Source of the DNA: Saprospiraceae bacterium
GTDB taxonomy: Bacteria > Bacteroidota > Bacteroidia > Chitinophagales > Saprospiraceae
NCBI GenBank assembly: GCA_020630435.1
Contig: JAHDBJ010000032.1
Span: 1 to 54,665, forward strand
DNA length: 54,665 nt
Direction: 5' to 3'
Shown here: one piece after another, positions 25,925 to 33,715 of the stretch
Layout: every line of letters begins with the position of its first letter
How positions within the stretch are numbered: position 1 is the first letter of the stretch
Notes under the pieces: model-generated
The model's input: only the letters and a program-made list of their open reading frames with translations
Databases searched by the model: none
Told to the model about the DNA's origin: nothing
Program-made: the position numbers and the translations under genes

Positions 25925-26093
25925 TTTAGTAATGACGAAATAATAAGTTGAACAATTTAGAAATATATATATTGTTTCAAGGCGAGGCAAAAAACGCAGG
26001 CGACGCCTAGCATCGACGAGGATTTTTAACGAAGTATTGAAACAAAAGATTATTAGATAACTATTCAAGTTATTTTTTTGCCATTACTTAGTG
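25925..26093. repeat. About 165-bp imperfect palindrome (MITE-like), copy B
   Basis: The outer arms TTAGTAATG.C and CCATTACTTAG pair, then AATAAgTTGAA with TTCAAgTTATT, then the perfect arms TTGTTTCAA (25972-25980) and TTGAAACAA (26037-26045). Between these lies a GC-richer centre containing AGGCGACGCCT. TTAGTG occurs on both sides (25919-25924 and 26088-26093), a possible target duplication. It occupies the 313-bp divergent gap between the cytochrome and PhyH genes, where no gene is visible. Confidence 0.6.
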
Positions 26094-26219
26094 AAAGATG
26101 CTGTTTAGTTTTAATCACACGCTTTGCTAAATGTATGATTTTTTTTAAAGATGTCAAATTTTAATTAAAAAATATTCGACTTAACTTCTATCTTGTAAAA
26201 GATACAAATAAATCCTGCT

Positions 26220-27161
26220 ATGATAAGGCGATTTAAACCTACATATTGGTTATACAATTATTTTCATAAAGCTGCTTTAGCACATAACATTCCACTATAT
26301 AAAAAGTATGGAATACAAAAACGGTATTATGAATCTATTTCAGCAGAGGATTTTAAACATCTAAAAGGGACGGCAAATAAATATGATAAATTAGATAGTT
26401 TTGATACAATATTAAAGGAAGAAAATATTTCAAAAATTAATTCTAAATACCATAATACTTTAAGAAATTGGTCAAAAAATGGTTACGTTATTTTAGAGCA
26501 GTTTTTTCCAGAAAGTAGGATAGAAGCCATTAATACAGAAGTTGATTTTTTAATAAAAAAAAGGAAAGTTAAATTTCAAAATAAGGGAAAAAAAATAATG
26601 TTTGCTTTTCATCATTCGTCCTTGATAAAGGCGATGGGTAATGATGAACATCTTCAAATAGTTTTAAAGCTTTTGATGGGCAAAAAAATGGAATTGTTTC
26701 AAAGTATAAATTTTATGAAGGGAAGTGAACAACCTACTCATTCGGATTCCATTCATATGACAACCTTTCCACTTGGTAATCTCATTGCTACTTGGGTTGC
26801 ATTAGAAGATGTAAGTCTTGACAATGGTCCTTTACATTACTATCCGAGTTCTCATAAACTTCCATATTTGATGAATGAAGATTTTGATAATCAAGGAAGT
26901 CGCTTTTTTTTAGGAAACAAGACCTATAGAACATATGAACAAAGGATAACAGAAATTATAAAAGAGGAAGAGCTAGAACAGAGCGTTTTCCTAGCAAAAA
27001 AAGGAGATGTTTTTATTTGGCATGCAAATTTATTACATGGAGGGAATGAAATGAACAAACCTGAACTTACCCGAAAGAGTGTTGTTTTTCATTATTATAG
27101 TAATGATGCAATTTGTTATCACGAATTGACCCAACGACCAAGCTTAAGAGTACGTTTTTAG
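26220..27161 (+). CDS. Phytanoyl-CoA dioxygenase (PhyH) family protein
   Basis: 313 residues, a non-haem Fe(II)/2-oxoglutarate oxygenase fold. The iron ligands HxD...H are visible as THSDSIHMTTFPLG (His-x-Asp) and ANLLHGGNEMNKP (distal His). The intervening WVALEDVSLDNGPLHYYPSSHKLP is the family's most conserved block, and TRKSVVFHYY supplies the Arg that usually binds 2-oxoglutarate. The substrate is unknown. It stands alone, divergent from the cytochrome gene; its 3' end overlaps the WD40 gene by 4 bases in convergent orientation. Confidence 0.87.
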   Translation: MIRRFKPTYWLYNYFHKAALAHNIPLYKKYGIQKRYYESISAEDFKHLKGTANKYDKLDSFDTILKEENISKINSKYHNTLRNWSKNGYVILEQFFPESRIEAINTEVDFLIKKRKVKFQNKGKKIMFAFHHSSLIKAMGNDEHLQIVLKLLMGKKMELFQSINFMKGSEQPTHSDSIHMTTFPLGNLIATWVALEDVSLDNGPLHYYPSSHKLPYLMNEDFDNQGSRFFLGNKTYRTYEQRITEIIKEEELEQSVFLAKKGDVFIWHANLLHGGNEMNKPELTRKSVVFHYYSNDAICYHELTQRPSLRVRF

Positions 27162-28078
27162 AAGTCTATAGCCCATACTAGAATAGTTCGGTCATCACTA
27201 GCAGAGAGTAAATGATTTTTATGTGAGGTCCATAATAAAGAATTGACAGAATTAAAGTGTCCTTGTGGGTTTTGTAAATCTTTCGTAGCGTCTAAGACTT
27301 TTATTAGTTCAAAGGCATTTGCATCCCAAACCTTAATTGTTTTATCTCTTGAAGCCGTAGCGAATAATGACTTTGAGGGATGAAAAGCAATATCATTAAT
27401 TGTATACATATGAGCAGGGATATTTTGGTATAATTGGTAATCCTCTGCGATAGACCATATATTCAATTGAGCATCTCGACCACCACTTAATAAATACTTT
27501 CCACTAGGATCGAATATGACTTTAAAGATGGAGTTTTTATGGGCGTTTGTTATTGTTTTCTGAATCTCAAAACTATTGATGTCTAAAATATAAATAGAAT
27601 TATCACTTGCACCGATGGCTATCACATTATGTTGTTTAGAGTAAGCGATCGAACGAAGACTTTGATTGCTTAAATAAAGACTTTCGATTGGGCGAGCTTC
27701 TTCAATTGACCATTTTGCTATTTTTCCATCACCTCCAAGAGTGATGACTTGATTATTTATGATTTTTATATCAAATATCCCCTTAGTATGATGCTGAACA
27801 TCCTTGATACTTTTTTTCTGTTTCCAATTGATCCAATGCAAGCCACCATCCATATTACCGAGTAGTAATTGATTGTATTTTGGTAAGAAAAGCATGGAAA
27901 AAATTTTATTCTCAACGGTTGCTTTTAAATAACCCATTTCTGGATTATCAATATCCCATTCAACGACCCATCCTTCACCTCCTGTCGAAAGGCATTGATG
28001 CGGAAGCTCTCCTTGTACTATTTTATAAATAGCCGCATTATGTCCCGTTAGGGTTGATATTTTCTGGATATGTGGAAT
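27158..28078 (-). CDS. WD40-repeat beta-propeller protein, probable AUU start
   Basis: 306 residues if translation starts at ATT 28078-28076. The first ATG (27937) would drop 47 codons that clearly encode a first WD repeat: KISTLTGHNAAIYKIVQGEL and STGGEGWVVEWDIDNPE. The frame is open from there to a TAA directly upstream, with no ATG, GTG or TTG in between. About seven WD repeats follow (for example HKNSIFKVIFDPSGKYLLSG, HPSKSLFATASRDKTIKVWD, NHLLSASDDRTILVWAIDF), enough for one propeller. It is cytosolic and probably a scaffold. ATT lies 15 bases after the deoA stop, as expected in an operon. Confidence 0.82.
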   Translation of the reverse strand: MPHIQKISTLTGHNAAIYKIVQGELPHQCLSTGGEGWVVEWDIDNPEMGYLKATVENKIFSMLFLPKYNQLLLGNMDGGLHWINWKQKKSIKDVQHHTKGIFDIKIINNQVITLGGDGKIAKWSIEEARPIESLYLSNQSLRSIAYSKQHNVIAIGASDNSIYILDINSFEIQKTITNAHKNSIFKVIFDPSGKYLLSGGRDAQLNIWSIAEDYQLYQNIPAHMYTINDIAFHPSKSLFATASRDKTIKVWDANAFELIKVLDATKDLQNPQGHFNSVNSLLWTSHKNHLLSASDDRTILVWAIDF

Positions 28079-28093
28079 GTTTTTTTATAAATA

Positions 28094-29419
28094 TTATTCC
28101 ATTTCAATTCCTAGTTTACTGACTTTTCCGATTATTAATTTTTGTTTTCTAGGTGATTTATTTGAAAAGGCATAAGCTGATTGTAATTTTTCAGAAGCAA
28201 GTGATAATTTTGATTCGTCGTTGGTGTATAGTGTTGCTAGCACTTCATTTTCTTGGATAGCATCTCCAATTTTTTTATACAAATAAATGCCTGCCGCCAA
28301 ATCAATGCGATCTTCCTTTGTTTGCCTTCCTGCGCCTAATAACATGGAAGCAAGACCAACAGTCTCAGCATCAAGGTCAGAGACATACCCTGAGCTTGTT
28401 GCCATTAAATCAACTTGATGCGTTGCTTTAGGCATTAAGTCCCAATCGTCCACTTGTTTGGGATTACCACCTTGAATCTGCACCAATTGGCGTAATTTTT
28501 CTAGTGCTTCTCCCGAGGATAATTTCTCTTTTAAAATTTTCACACCTTCTTCGTATGTTCTAGCATTGTTGCTTAAAACCAACATATTTGCTCCTAGGCT
28601 TAAACATAAATCTTCTAAGTCTTTTGGTCCTTTGCCTTTAAGTGTTTCTATAGCTTCTTTGATTTCTAAAGCATTTCCGACAGCATGGCCTAAGGGTTGT
28701 TCCATTCTACTCACTAAACCAATAGTTTGACGATTCATTCCTTCTCCAATTTCTACCAATTCTTGAGCAAGTGTAAAAGCATCTTTTTCCGTCTTCATAA
28801 AAGCACCACTGCCTACTTTAATATCCAGAACGATTGCATCTGCACCTGAAGCTAATTTTTTACTCATAATACTTCCAGCTATTAAAGAAATATTTTCTAT
28901 AGTAGCAGTTACATCTCGAAGTGCATACAATTTTTTATCAGCAGGGACTAGATTTGCAGATTGACCACTAATAGCGATGCCATATTGTTGAACATTATTA
29001 ATGAAAGTAGTTCTATCCAAATGAAGGTTCATTCCCGAAAAAGTTTCTAATTTATCCATTGTTCCACCAGTATGTCCAAGTCCTCTACCTGTCATTTTAG
29101 CGACAGAAGCTCCTGCTGAAGCAACTAAAGGGGCAAGTACAATAGTTGTCTTATCTCCAACACCTCCAGTACTATGTTTATCTACATTGATTGCAGAGAT
29201 AGCAGATAAGTCTATTGTTTCCCCAGAATGCATCATACATTTTGTAAGCGTAAGTGTTTCTGAAGCATTCATCCCTTGAAAATAAATCGCCATCATCAAA
29301 GCTGCTGCTTGATAATCTGGTATTTCATTACGTGTAATGCCTTTTACGAAAAAAATAATTTCCTCATCAGTCAATATTTCTCCATCTCGTTTTTTAGAGA
29401 TGATATCTACCATTCTCAT
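28094..29419 (-). CDS. deoA: Pyrimidine-nucleoside (thymidine) phosphorylase
   Basis: 441 residues. It phosphorolyses thymidine or uridine to base and sugar 1-phosphate. The signature NVDKHSTGGVGDKTTIVLAPL (phosphate-binding region) near residue 80 is intact, followed by ASAGASVAKMTGRGLGHTGGTMDKLE and SANLVPADKKLYALRDVTATI. The C-terminal domain ending in biotin-like beta structure (DAIQENEVLATLYTND) is complete. It is third in the salvage operon, 3 bases after the second purine phosphorylase. DeoA and Pdp cannot be separated with certainty from sequence. Confidence 0.93.
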   Translation of the reverse strand: MRMVDIISKKRDGEILTDEEIIFFVKGITRNEIPDYQAAALMMAIYFQGMNASETLTLTKCMMHSGETIDLSAISAINVDKHSTGGVGDKTTIVLAPLVASAGASVAKMTGRGLGHTGGTMDKLETFSGMNLHLDRTTFINNVQQYGIAISGQSANLVPADKKLYALRDVTATIENISLIAGSIMSKKLASGADAIVLDIKVGSGAFMKTEKDAFTLAQELVEIGEGMNRQTIGLVSRMEQPLGHAVGNALEIKEAIETLKGKGPKDLEDLCLSLGANMLVLSNNARTYEEGVKILKEKLSSGEALEKLRQLVQIQGGNPKQVDDWDLMPKATHQVDLMATSSGYVSDLDAETVGLASMLLGAGRQTKEDRIDLAAGIYLYKKIGDAIQENEVLATLYTNDESKLSLASEKLQSAYAFSNKSPRKQKLIIGKVSKLGIEME

Positions 29420-29422
29420 AGT

Positions 29423-30244
29423 TTAAAGTTTTTCTACAATTCGGGTGACAAGTTTAATAAATTTAGGACGGGTTTGGTTGGCCACTTCTACTACTTTATC
29501 ATGTTCCAAAGGAATATGCTCTCCATCAGGCACAGCCATATCTGTGATACAACTAATTCCTATAGATTTGATACCAGAATGGTTGGCTACGATAACTTCA
29601 GGTATTGTTGACATTCCTATTGTATCTGCACCGAATCCTTCAACCATTTTTAATTCGGCTTTCGATAAATAGTAAGGCCCAGAAACGGCAGAATAAACAC
29701 CTTCAAAGGTTTCTATATCTAATTCTTTTGAGGCGGCTTTACCTATTTCTATTAAGTTTTTAGGATATGCTTGCGACATATCAGGAAAGCGAGGACCTAA
29801 GCTATTGTGATTTTCGCCAATAAGCGGATTGGTTCCCATCAAATTAATATGATCGGTAATAAACATTAAAGCACCAGGATACATTTTTGGACTAATCGAG
29901 CCACAAGCATTTGTTACAACCATTATCTCTACGCCTAGTGCTTTCATTACTCTTACAGGAAATGTTAGTTCATGCATCGTATAGCCTTCATAAAAATGGA
30001 TACGTCCTTGCATAGCCATAACTTCTTTCCCTCCAAATTTTCCAATTACTAATTGTCCTGCATGACCTTCAACTGTAGAAACTGGAAAGTTAGGTATTGT
30101 ATCATAAGGATATTTTTCAGAATCTTCAATTTGGTCAGCTAAAGAGCCTAAGCCAGAGCCTAAAATCATCCCGATTTTTGGAGTATAGCTAGACTTACGC
30201 TTTATATACTCTGATGCTTGATTAATTTTATCTAAGTAATTCAT
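29423..30244 (-). CDS. Purine-nucleoside phosphorylase homologue with altered base-binding site
   Basis: 273 residues from ATG 30244 (MNYLDKINQASEYIK). Trimeric PNP family: GMILGSGLGSLADQI, VEGHAGQLVIG, MQGRIHFYEGYTMHELTFPVRVMKALG and GMSTIPEVIVANH are all present. Two base-contacting residues differ from the classic enzyme: the position of human Glu201 is Leu193 (GPYYLSKAE), and that of Asn243 is Asp235 (CITDMAVPDG). Asp at the latter site is the state found in methylthioadenosine phosphorylase and favours 6-aminopurines, so this copy may act on adenosine-type nucleosides. It follows the canonical copy by 13 bases. Confidence 0.88.
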   Translation of the reverse strand: MNYLDKINQASEYIKRKSSYTPKIGMILGSGLGSLADQIEDSEKYPYDTIPNFPVSTVEGHAGQLVIGKFGGKEVMAMQGRIHFYEGYTMHELTFPVRVMKALGVEIMVVTNACGSISPKMYPGALMFITDHINLMGTNPLIGENHNSLGPRFPDMSQAYPKNLIEIGKAASKELDIETFEGVYSAVSGPYYLSKAELKMVEGFGADTIGMSTIPEVIVANHSGIKSIGISCITDMAVPDGEHIPLEHDKVVEVANQTRPKFIKLVTRIVEKL

Positions 30245-30257
30245 TCTATGATTATTT

Positions 30258-31094
30258 TTATATTTTTTCAATAACAGCATTGATCAACTTAATTAGATCA
30301 TCTTTCACTAATTTCATTGTTTCCATAACATGAGCATGATCAAGCTGTTCATTCATTACCCCCGCAGCCATATTAGATACATAGGTTATTCCTAGTACTT
30401 CCATGCCACAATGAGTTGCAGTAATTGCTTCAGGAACAGTAGACATGCCACAAGTATCAGCGCCCAAGGTTCGCATCATCCTTACTTCGGCTGGAGTCTC
30501 ATATGATGGTCCAGTAGTAAAGAGATATGTTCCTTCTTGTAGTTTAATATTATGTGCTTTGGCAGCCTTACGTGTAATTTCTTGTAGTCTAGGAGTATAT
30601 GTTGTACTCGTATCAATAAATCGAGTACCAAAATTATGAAGATTTTTACCAATCAAAGGATTGTTGTAGACCCAGTTGATATGATCGTTTAGCATCATGA
30701 TATCACCGGCATTAAAAGAAAGATTAATGCCCCCAGAAGCAGAAGTGATGATGAGCTTTTTTACACCTAATAAATGTAAAACTCTTACGGGAAAAGCTAG
30801 TTTTTGTATGGGGTGTCCTTCATAAAAATGAAAACGCCCTTGCATTAGTAAAACCGCTTTACCGTTTAGTTTGCCAAATACAAGTTTTCCAGCATGCCCA
30901 GCAACAGTAGAAATGGGCCAGCCTGGTATATCAGCATAGTCTAATCGTATAGGATCAATAATTTGCTCTGCAAGAACACCTAAACCAGAACCAAGAATCA
31001 TTGCTATCTTAGGCTGGACATGATTAAACTGTTCTTTAATAAATGCAGTAGCTTCCTTTAGGATGGGAAGTTGTTCAAATGCAATAGCTTGCAT
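30258..31094 (-). CDS. Purine-nucleoside phosphorylase, canonical type
   Basis: 278 residues. Trimeric PNP splitting inosine and guanosine with phosphate. Phosphate-site blocks MILGSGLGVLAEQI, VAGHAGKLVFG and MQGRFHFYEGHPIQKLAFPVRV are present. The base site is classic: Glu199 in TGPSYETPAEVRMM and Asn241 in YVSNMAAGV. It is first gene of the reverse salvage operon (two PNPs, deoA, WD40), starting 254 bases from the divergent iron operon. It is a clear paralogue of the next gene, so an old tandem duplication is likely. Confidence 0.94.
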   Translation of the reverse strand: MQAIAFEQLPILKEATAFIKEQFNHVQPKIAMILGSGLGVLAEQIIDPIRLDYADIPGWPISTVAGHAGKLVFGKLNGKAVLLMQGRFHFYEGHPIQKLAFPVRVLHLLGVKKLIITSASGGINLSFNAGDIMMLNDHINWVYNNPLIGKNLHNFGTRFIDTSTTYTPRLQEITRKAAKAHNIKLQEGTYLFTTGPSYETPAEVRMMRTLGADTCGMSTVPEAITATHCGMEVLGITYVSNMAAGVMNEQLDHAHVMETMKLVKDDLIKLINAVIEKI

Positions 31095-31151
31095 ATAGGT
31101 AATATTTAGTTAGTATTTGAATAAGGGGTTAAATTAAGGATAGCACAGGGA

Positions 31152-31201
31152 ATTTCAAAAAGAAATCTCAAATAATTATAAAAAACTATTTCTTTTGAAA
31201 T
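31152..31201. promoter_or_regulatory. Paired near-palindromes upstream of the nucleoside operon
   Basis: ATTTCAAAAAGAAAT (31152-31166) and ATTTCTTTTGAAAT (31188-31201) are each internally palindromic and are also inverted copies of one another apart from one A. They lie in the divergent gap 60-110 bases from the PNP start. They may be a double operator or a hairpin; AT richness lowers confidence. Confidence 0.35.
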
Positions 31202-31261
31202 GTAAGGAAAAATATAAATTATGCGATGTGCCTTTTTCTTCGTCAATTATGCTGAATTATT

Positions 31262-31292
31262 TTTGGAAATGAAAAATCCTGTTATATATTTG
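31262..31292 (+). promoter_or_regulatory. Promoter of the iron-acquisition operon
   Basis: TTTG (31262-31265), 19 bases, then TATATTTG (31285-31292): an exact fit to the Bacteroidota housekeeping consensus TTTG-N19-TAnnTTTG. Transcription should start near 31298, about 50 bases before the ATG at 31349. Confidence 0.8.
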
Positions 31293-31294
31293 CT

Positions 31295-31319
31295 TTTAAT
31301 TAGACTTAGTCTAAATAAA
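31295..31319 (+). promoter_or_regulatory. Palindromic operator overlapping the iron-operon start site
   Basis: TTAGACT-T-AGTCTAA (31300-31314) is a perfect 15-bp palindrome. Symmetry extends outward to 31295-31319, with 11 of 12 base pairs matching. It begins 3 bases after the -7 element, covering the predicted transcription start, so a bound repressor would block initiation. By gene content the regulator is probably an iron sensor of the Fur or DtxR type. Confidence 0.7.
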
Positions 31320-31348
31320 TATTGAATTAAAAATTCAAATAAAGCAAG

Positions 31349-32563
31349 ATGAAAAAGTTGTTATTTTTGTTGCCAGTTCTTTGTATAATATTGTTCTCTT
31401 GTGATAAAGATGAGAATCAAAATCCTGTACTAGCACCAGATACATATAGTTTTGAACGTAATGGTTTAACAACTATATCATTTAGTGGTCAAACAACTAG
31501 AATAGGAATGGGAACAGAGTTAATACTTGCAATGAAAAATGTAAATAACTCTAAAGATTTGCTACTGGAAATGTTTCGTAATCAAAAAGAAGATGGTACT
31601 GATGCGAATCCATTTACAGAAGAAGATTTAAATGCTTCGCTTAAAAGCATCAAATCGAAAGTAGCGGCATCCGCAGATTTATTTACTACAAATACTGTTG
31701 AGTCTGCCTTAATCAAAACAGATATTGAAACTTGGATTATGGCTCAAGTTGATGAAGTCTTTTCTAGTGCTAATCAATTAGCTGGTATTGGAGTAGCGGG
31801 ACAAATTGCTGATGGAACAATAGCTAGATATGTAAGTGCTAAAGGGATTGAATACGACCAATTGGTTAATAAAGCACTCGTAGGTGCTTTGATGCTTGAT
31901 CAAATGGTTAATAATTATTTGAGTCTAGCTATTTTAGATGCTAATGAACAAATAGTTGATAATGATAATTCGGTCTTAGAAGAAGGAAAGAATTATACAA
32001 CAATGGAGCATAAGTGGGATGAAGCCTATGGTTATTTGTTTGGAAAATCTGCGTCTGTAGCCGAACCCCTCTTAACCTTAGGAAATGATGATGTTTTTTT
32101 TAATAAGTATCTAGCAAGAGTGGAGAGTGATGGAGATTTTTCAGGAATTGCTCAACAAATATATGATGCTTTTAAATTAGGAAGGGCTGCTATCGTAGCA
32201 AAAAATTATAATGTAAGAAATGAACAGGTGGCCATTTTACAAGAAAAGTTATCAGAAGTAGTAGCTGCTAGGGCTGTTTATTATTTGCAACAAGGAAAAA
32301 ATAATATACCCATAGATGGAGGTTTGAATTATGGAACGGCATTCCATGATTTGTCAGAAGGATTGGGTTTTGTATATAGTTTAATGTTTACTAGAAGACC
32401 AAATAGTCCTAATACTTATTTTACCAAGGCTGAAGTTGATGGATTTATAGCTACTCTGGTAGAAGGAAATGGATTTTGGGATGTTACCCCTGAGACTTTA
32501 GATTCAATTTCTGAGATGATTGCGGCTAAATTTGATTTTACAGTAGCACAAGCAGCCGAATAA
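31349..32563 (+). CDS. DUF4856 lipoprotein of the iron operon
   Basis: 404 residues. Signal peptide with lipobox ILFSC (Cys near residue 18) followed by an Asp/Glu/Asn-rich linker. The body matches DUF4856: APDTYSFERNGLTTISFSGQTTRIGMGTEL, then a helical domain with NYTTMEHKWDEAYGYLFG and KLGRAAIVAKNY. The fold resembles imelysin-type helical bundles by composition. It leads a four-gene operon with imelysin, HTTM and a TonB receptor, so it is probably a surface iron- or haem-handling component. Mechanism is unknown. Confidence 0.87.
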   Translation: MKKLLFLLPVLCIILFSCDKDENQNPVLAPDTYSFERNGLTTISFSGQTTRIGMGTELILAMKNVNNSKDLLLEMFRNQKEDGTDANPFTEEDLNASLKSIKSKVAASADLFTTNTVESALIKTDIETWIMAQVDEVFSSANQLAGIGVAGQIADGTIARYVSAKGIEYDQLVNKALVGALMLDQMVNNYLSLAILDANEQIVDNDNSVLEEGKNYTTMEHKWDEAYGYLFGKSASVAEPLLTLGNDDVFFNKYLARVESDGDFSGIAQQIYDAFKLGRAAIVAKNYNVRNEQVAILQEKLSEVVAARAVYYLQQGKNNIPIDGGLNYGTAFHDLSEGLGFVYSLMFTRRPNSPNTYFTKAEVDGFIATLVEGNGFWDVTPETLDSISEMIAAKFDFTVAQAAE

Positions 32564-32593
32564 AGTAAATAAAGATAAACTTAAATAGATATT

Positions 32594-33703
32594 ATGACGA
32601 TGATTAATTATTTTAGATTTCTTTTGTTTTGCTCTTTTGGAGTTTTATTGTCTGCTTGTAACGACAATTCCAATAATTCATCTATCGATACTTTTGATCG
32701 TGAATTAATGTTAACACATTGGGCAGATAATATTATCATTCCTCGTTATGAAACATACGTGAGTAGCCTTGAAGATTTAGAATCTAAAACAGAAGAATTT
32801 ATCACTAATGCTAGTGTTGATAATTTTGATGTGCTTAGAAGCAGTTGGTTGTCGTCATATACTGCATGGCAAGCTGTTTCTATGTTTGAAATAGGAAAAG
32901 CGGAAGAAAATGGTTTAAGAAATTATACTAATATTTATCCTACAGATACCAATAAAATCAATCAAAATATTGCAGAACATGATTATAATTTAACCCTTCC
33001 ATCTAATTTTGATGCTCAAGGGTTTCCAGCCTTAGATTATTTACTTTATGGATTAAGTGAGGATAAATCAGAAGCAGCTTATTTGTTGACTCAATCCGAT
33101 CGGAATCTATATTTAAGCCTTCTTGTTACTCGACTAAAGTTATTGGCAGAGGCAGTTGTCGATGACTGGAAATCGGGTTATCGAGAAGAATTCATTGCCA
33201 ATAAAGGATCTTCTGCTACGGCTTCTGTGGATAAGATAGTCAACGATTTTTTATATTATTATGAGCGATTTTTGAGAGCTGGAAAAGTTGGAATTCCTGC
33301 TGGGGTATTTTCTGGCAGCTCATTGAGTCATACTGTAGAAGCTCCTTTTTGTGGAGTGTATTCTAAAGATTTCTTGCTTGCTAGTTTAACTGCTGTTCAA
33401 GACTTTTTTAATGGTAAAAGTCATTTAAGTAATGGAACAGGAGAGAGCCTAAATGCTTATTTAGACTATTTAAATACTAAAATTGAAGGAGCAGATTTAG
33501 CGGTTTTAATTAATAGTCAATTTGATTCTGCTAGAAATAAAATAAACAGCTTAAATCAAAATCTAAAAAAACAAGTTGAGACAGATAATGTTAAGATGTT
33601 AGAAGCATATGATGAGTTACAAAAAGTAGTTATTCTCTTCAAAGTTGATATGATGCAAGCACTCAATATTAAAGTTGATTTTATTGATGCTGATGGAGAC
33701 TAG
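32594..33703 (+). CDS. Imelysin family lipoprotein
   Basis: 369 residues. The signal peptide ends LLSACN (lipobox, Cys near residue 22). The imelysin (Peptidase_M75) domain is helical, with paired regions LRSSWLSSYTAWQAV, FPALDYLLYG near residue 150 and KVGIPAGVFSGSSLSHTVEAPF. Imelysins such as the iron-regulated EfeO-like proteins take part in iron uptake and most lack proven peptidase activity. It starts 30 bases after the DUF4856 gene. Confidence 0.9.
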   Translation: MTMINYFRFLLFCSFGVLLSACNDNSNNSSIDTFDRELMLTHWADNIIIPRYETYVSSLEDLESKTEEFITNASVDNFDVLRSSWLSSYTAWQAVSMFEIGKAEENGLRNYTNIYPTDTNKINQNIAEHDYNLTLPSNFDAQGFPALDYLLYGLSEDKSEAAYLLTQSDRNLYLSLLVTRLKLLAEAVVDDWKSGYREEFIANKGSSATASVDKIVNDFLYYYERFLRAGKVGIPAGVFSGSSLSHTVEAPFCGVYSKDFLLASLTAVQDFFNGKSHLSNGTGESLNAYLDYLNTKIEGADLAVLINSQFDSARNKINSLNQNLKKQVETDNVKMLEAYDELQKVVILFKVDMMQALNIKVDFIDADGD

Positions 33704-33715
33704 ATTAAGCCTAAT

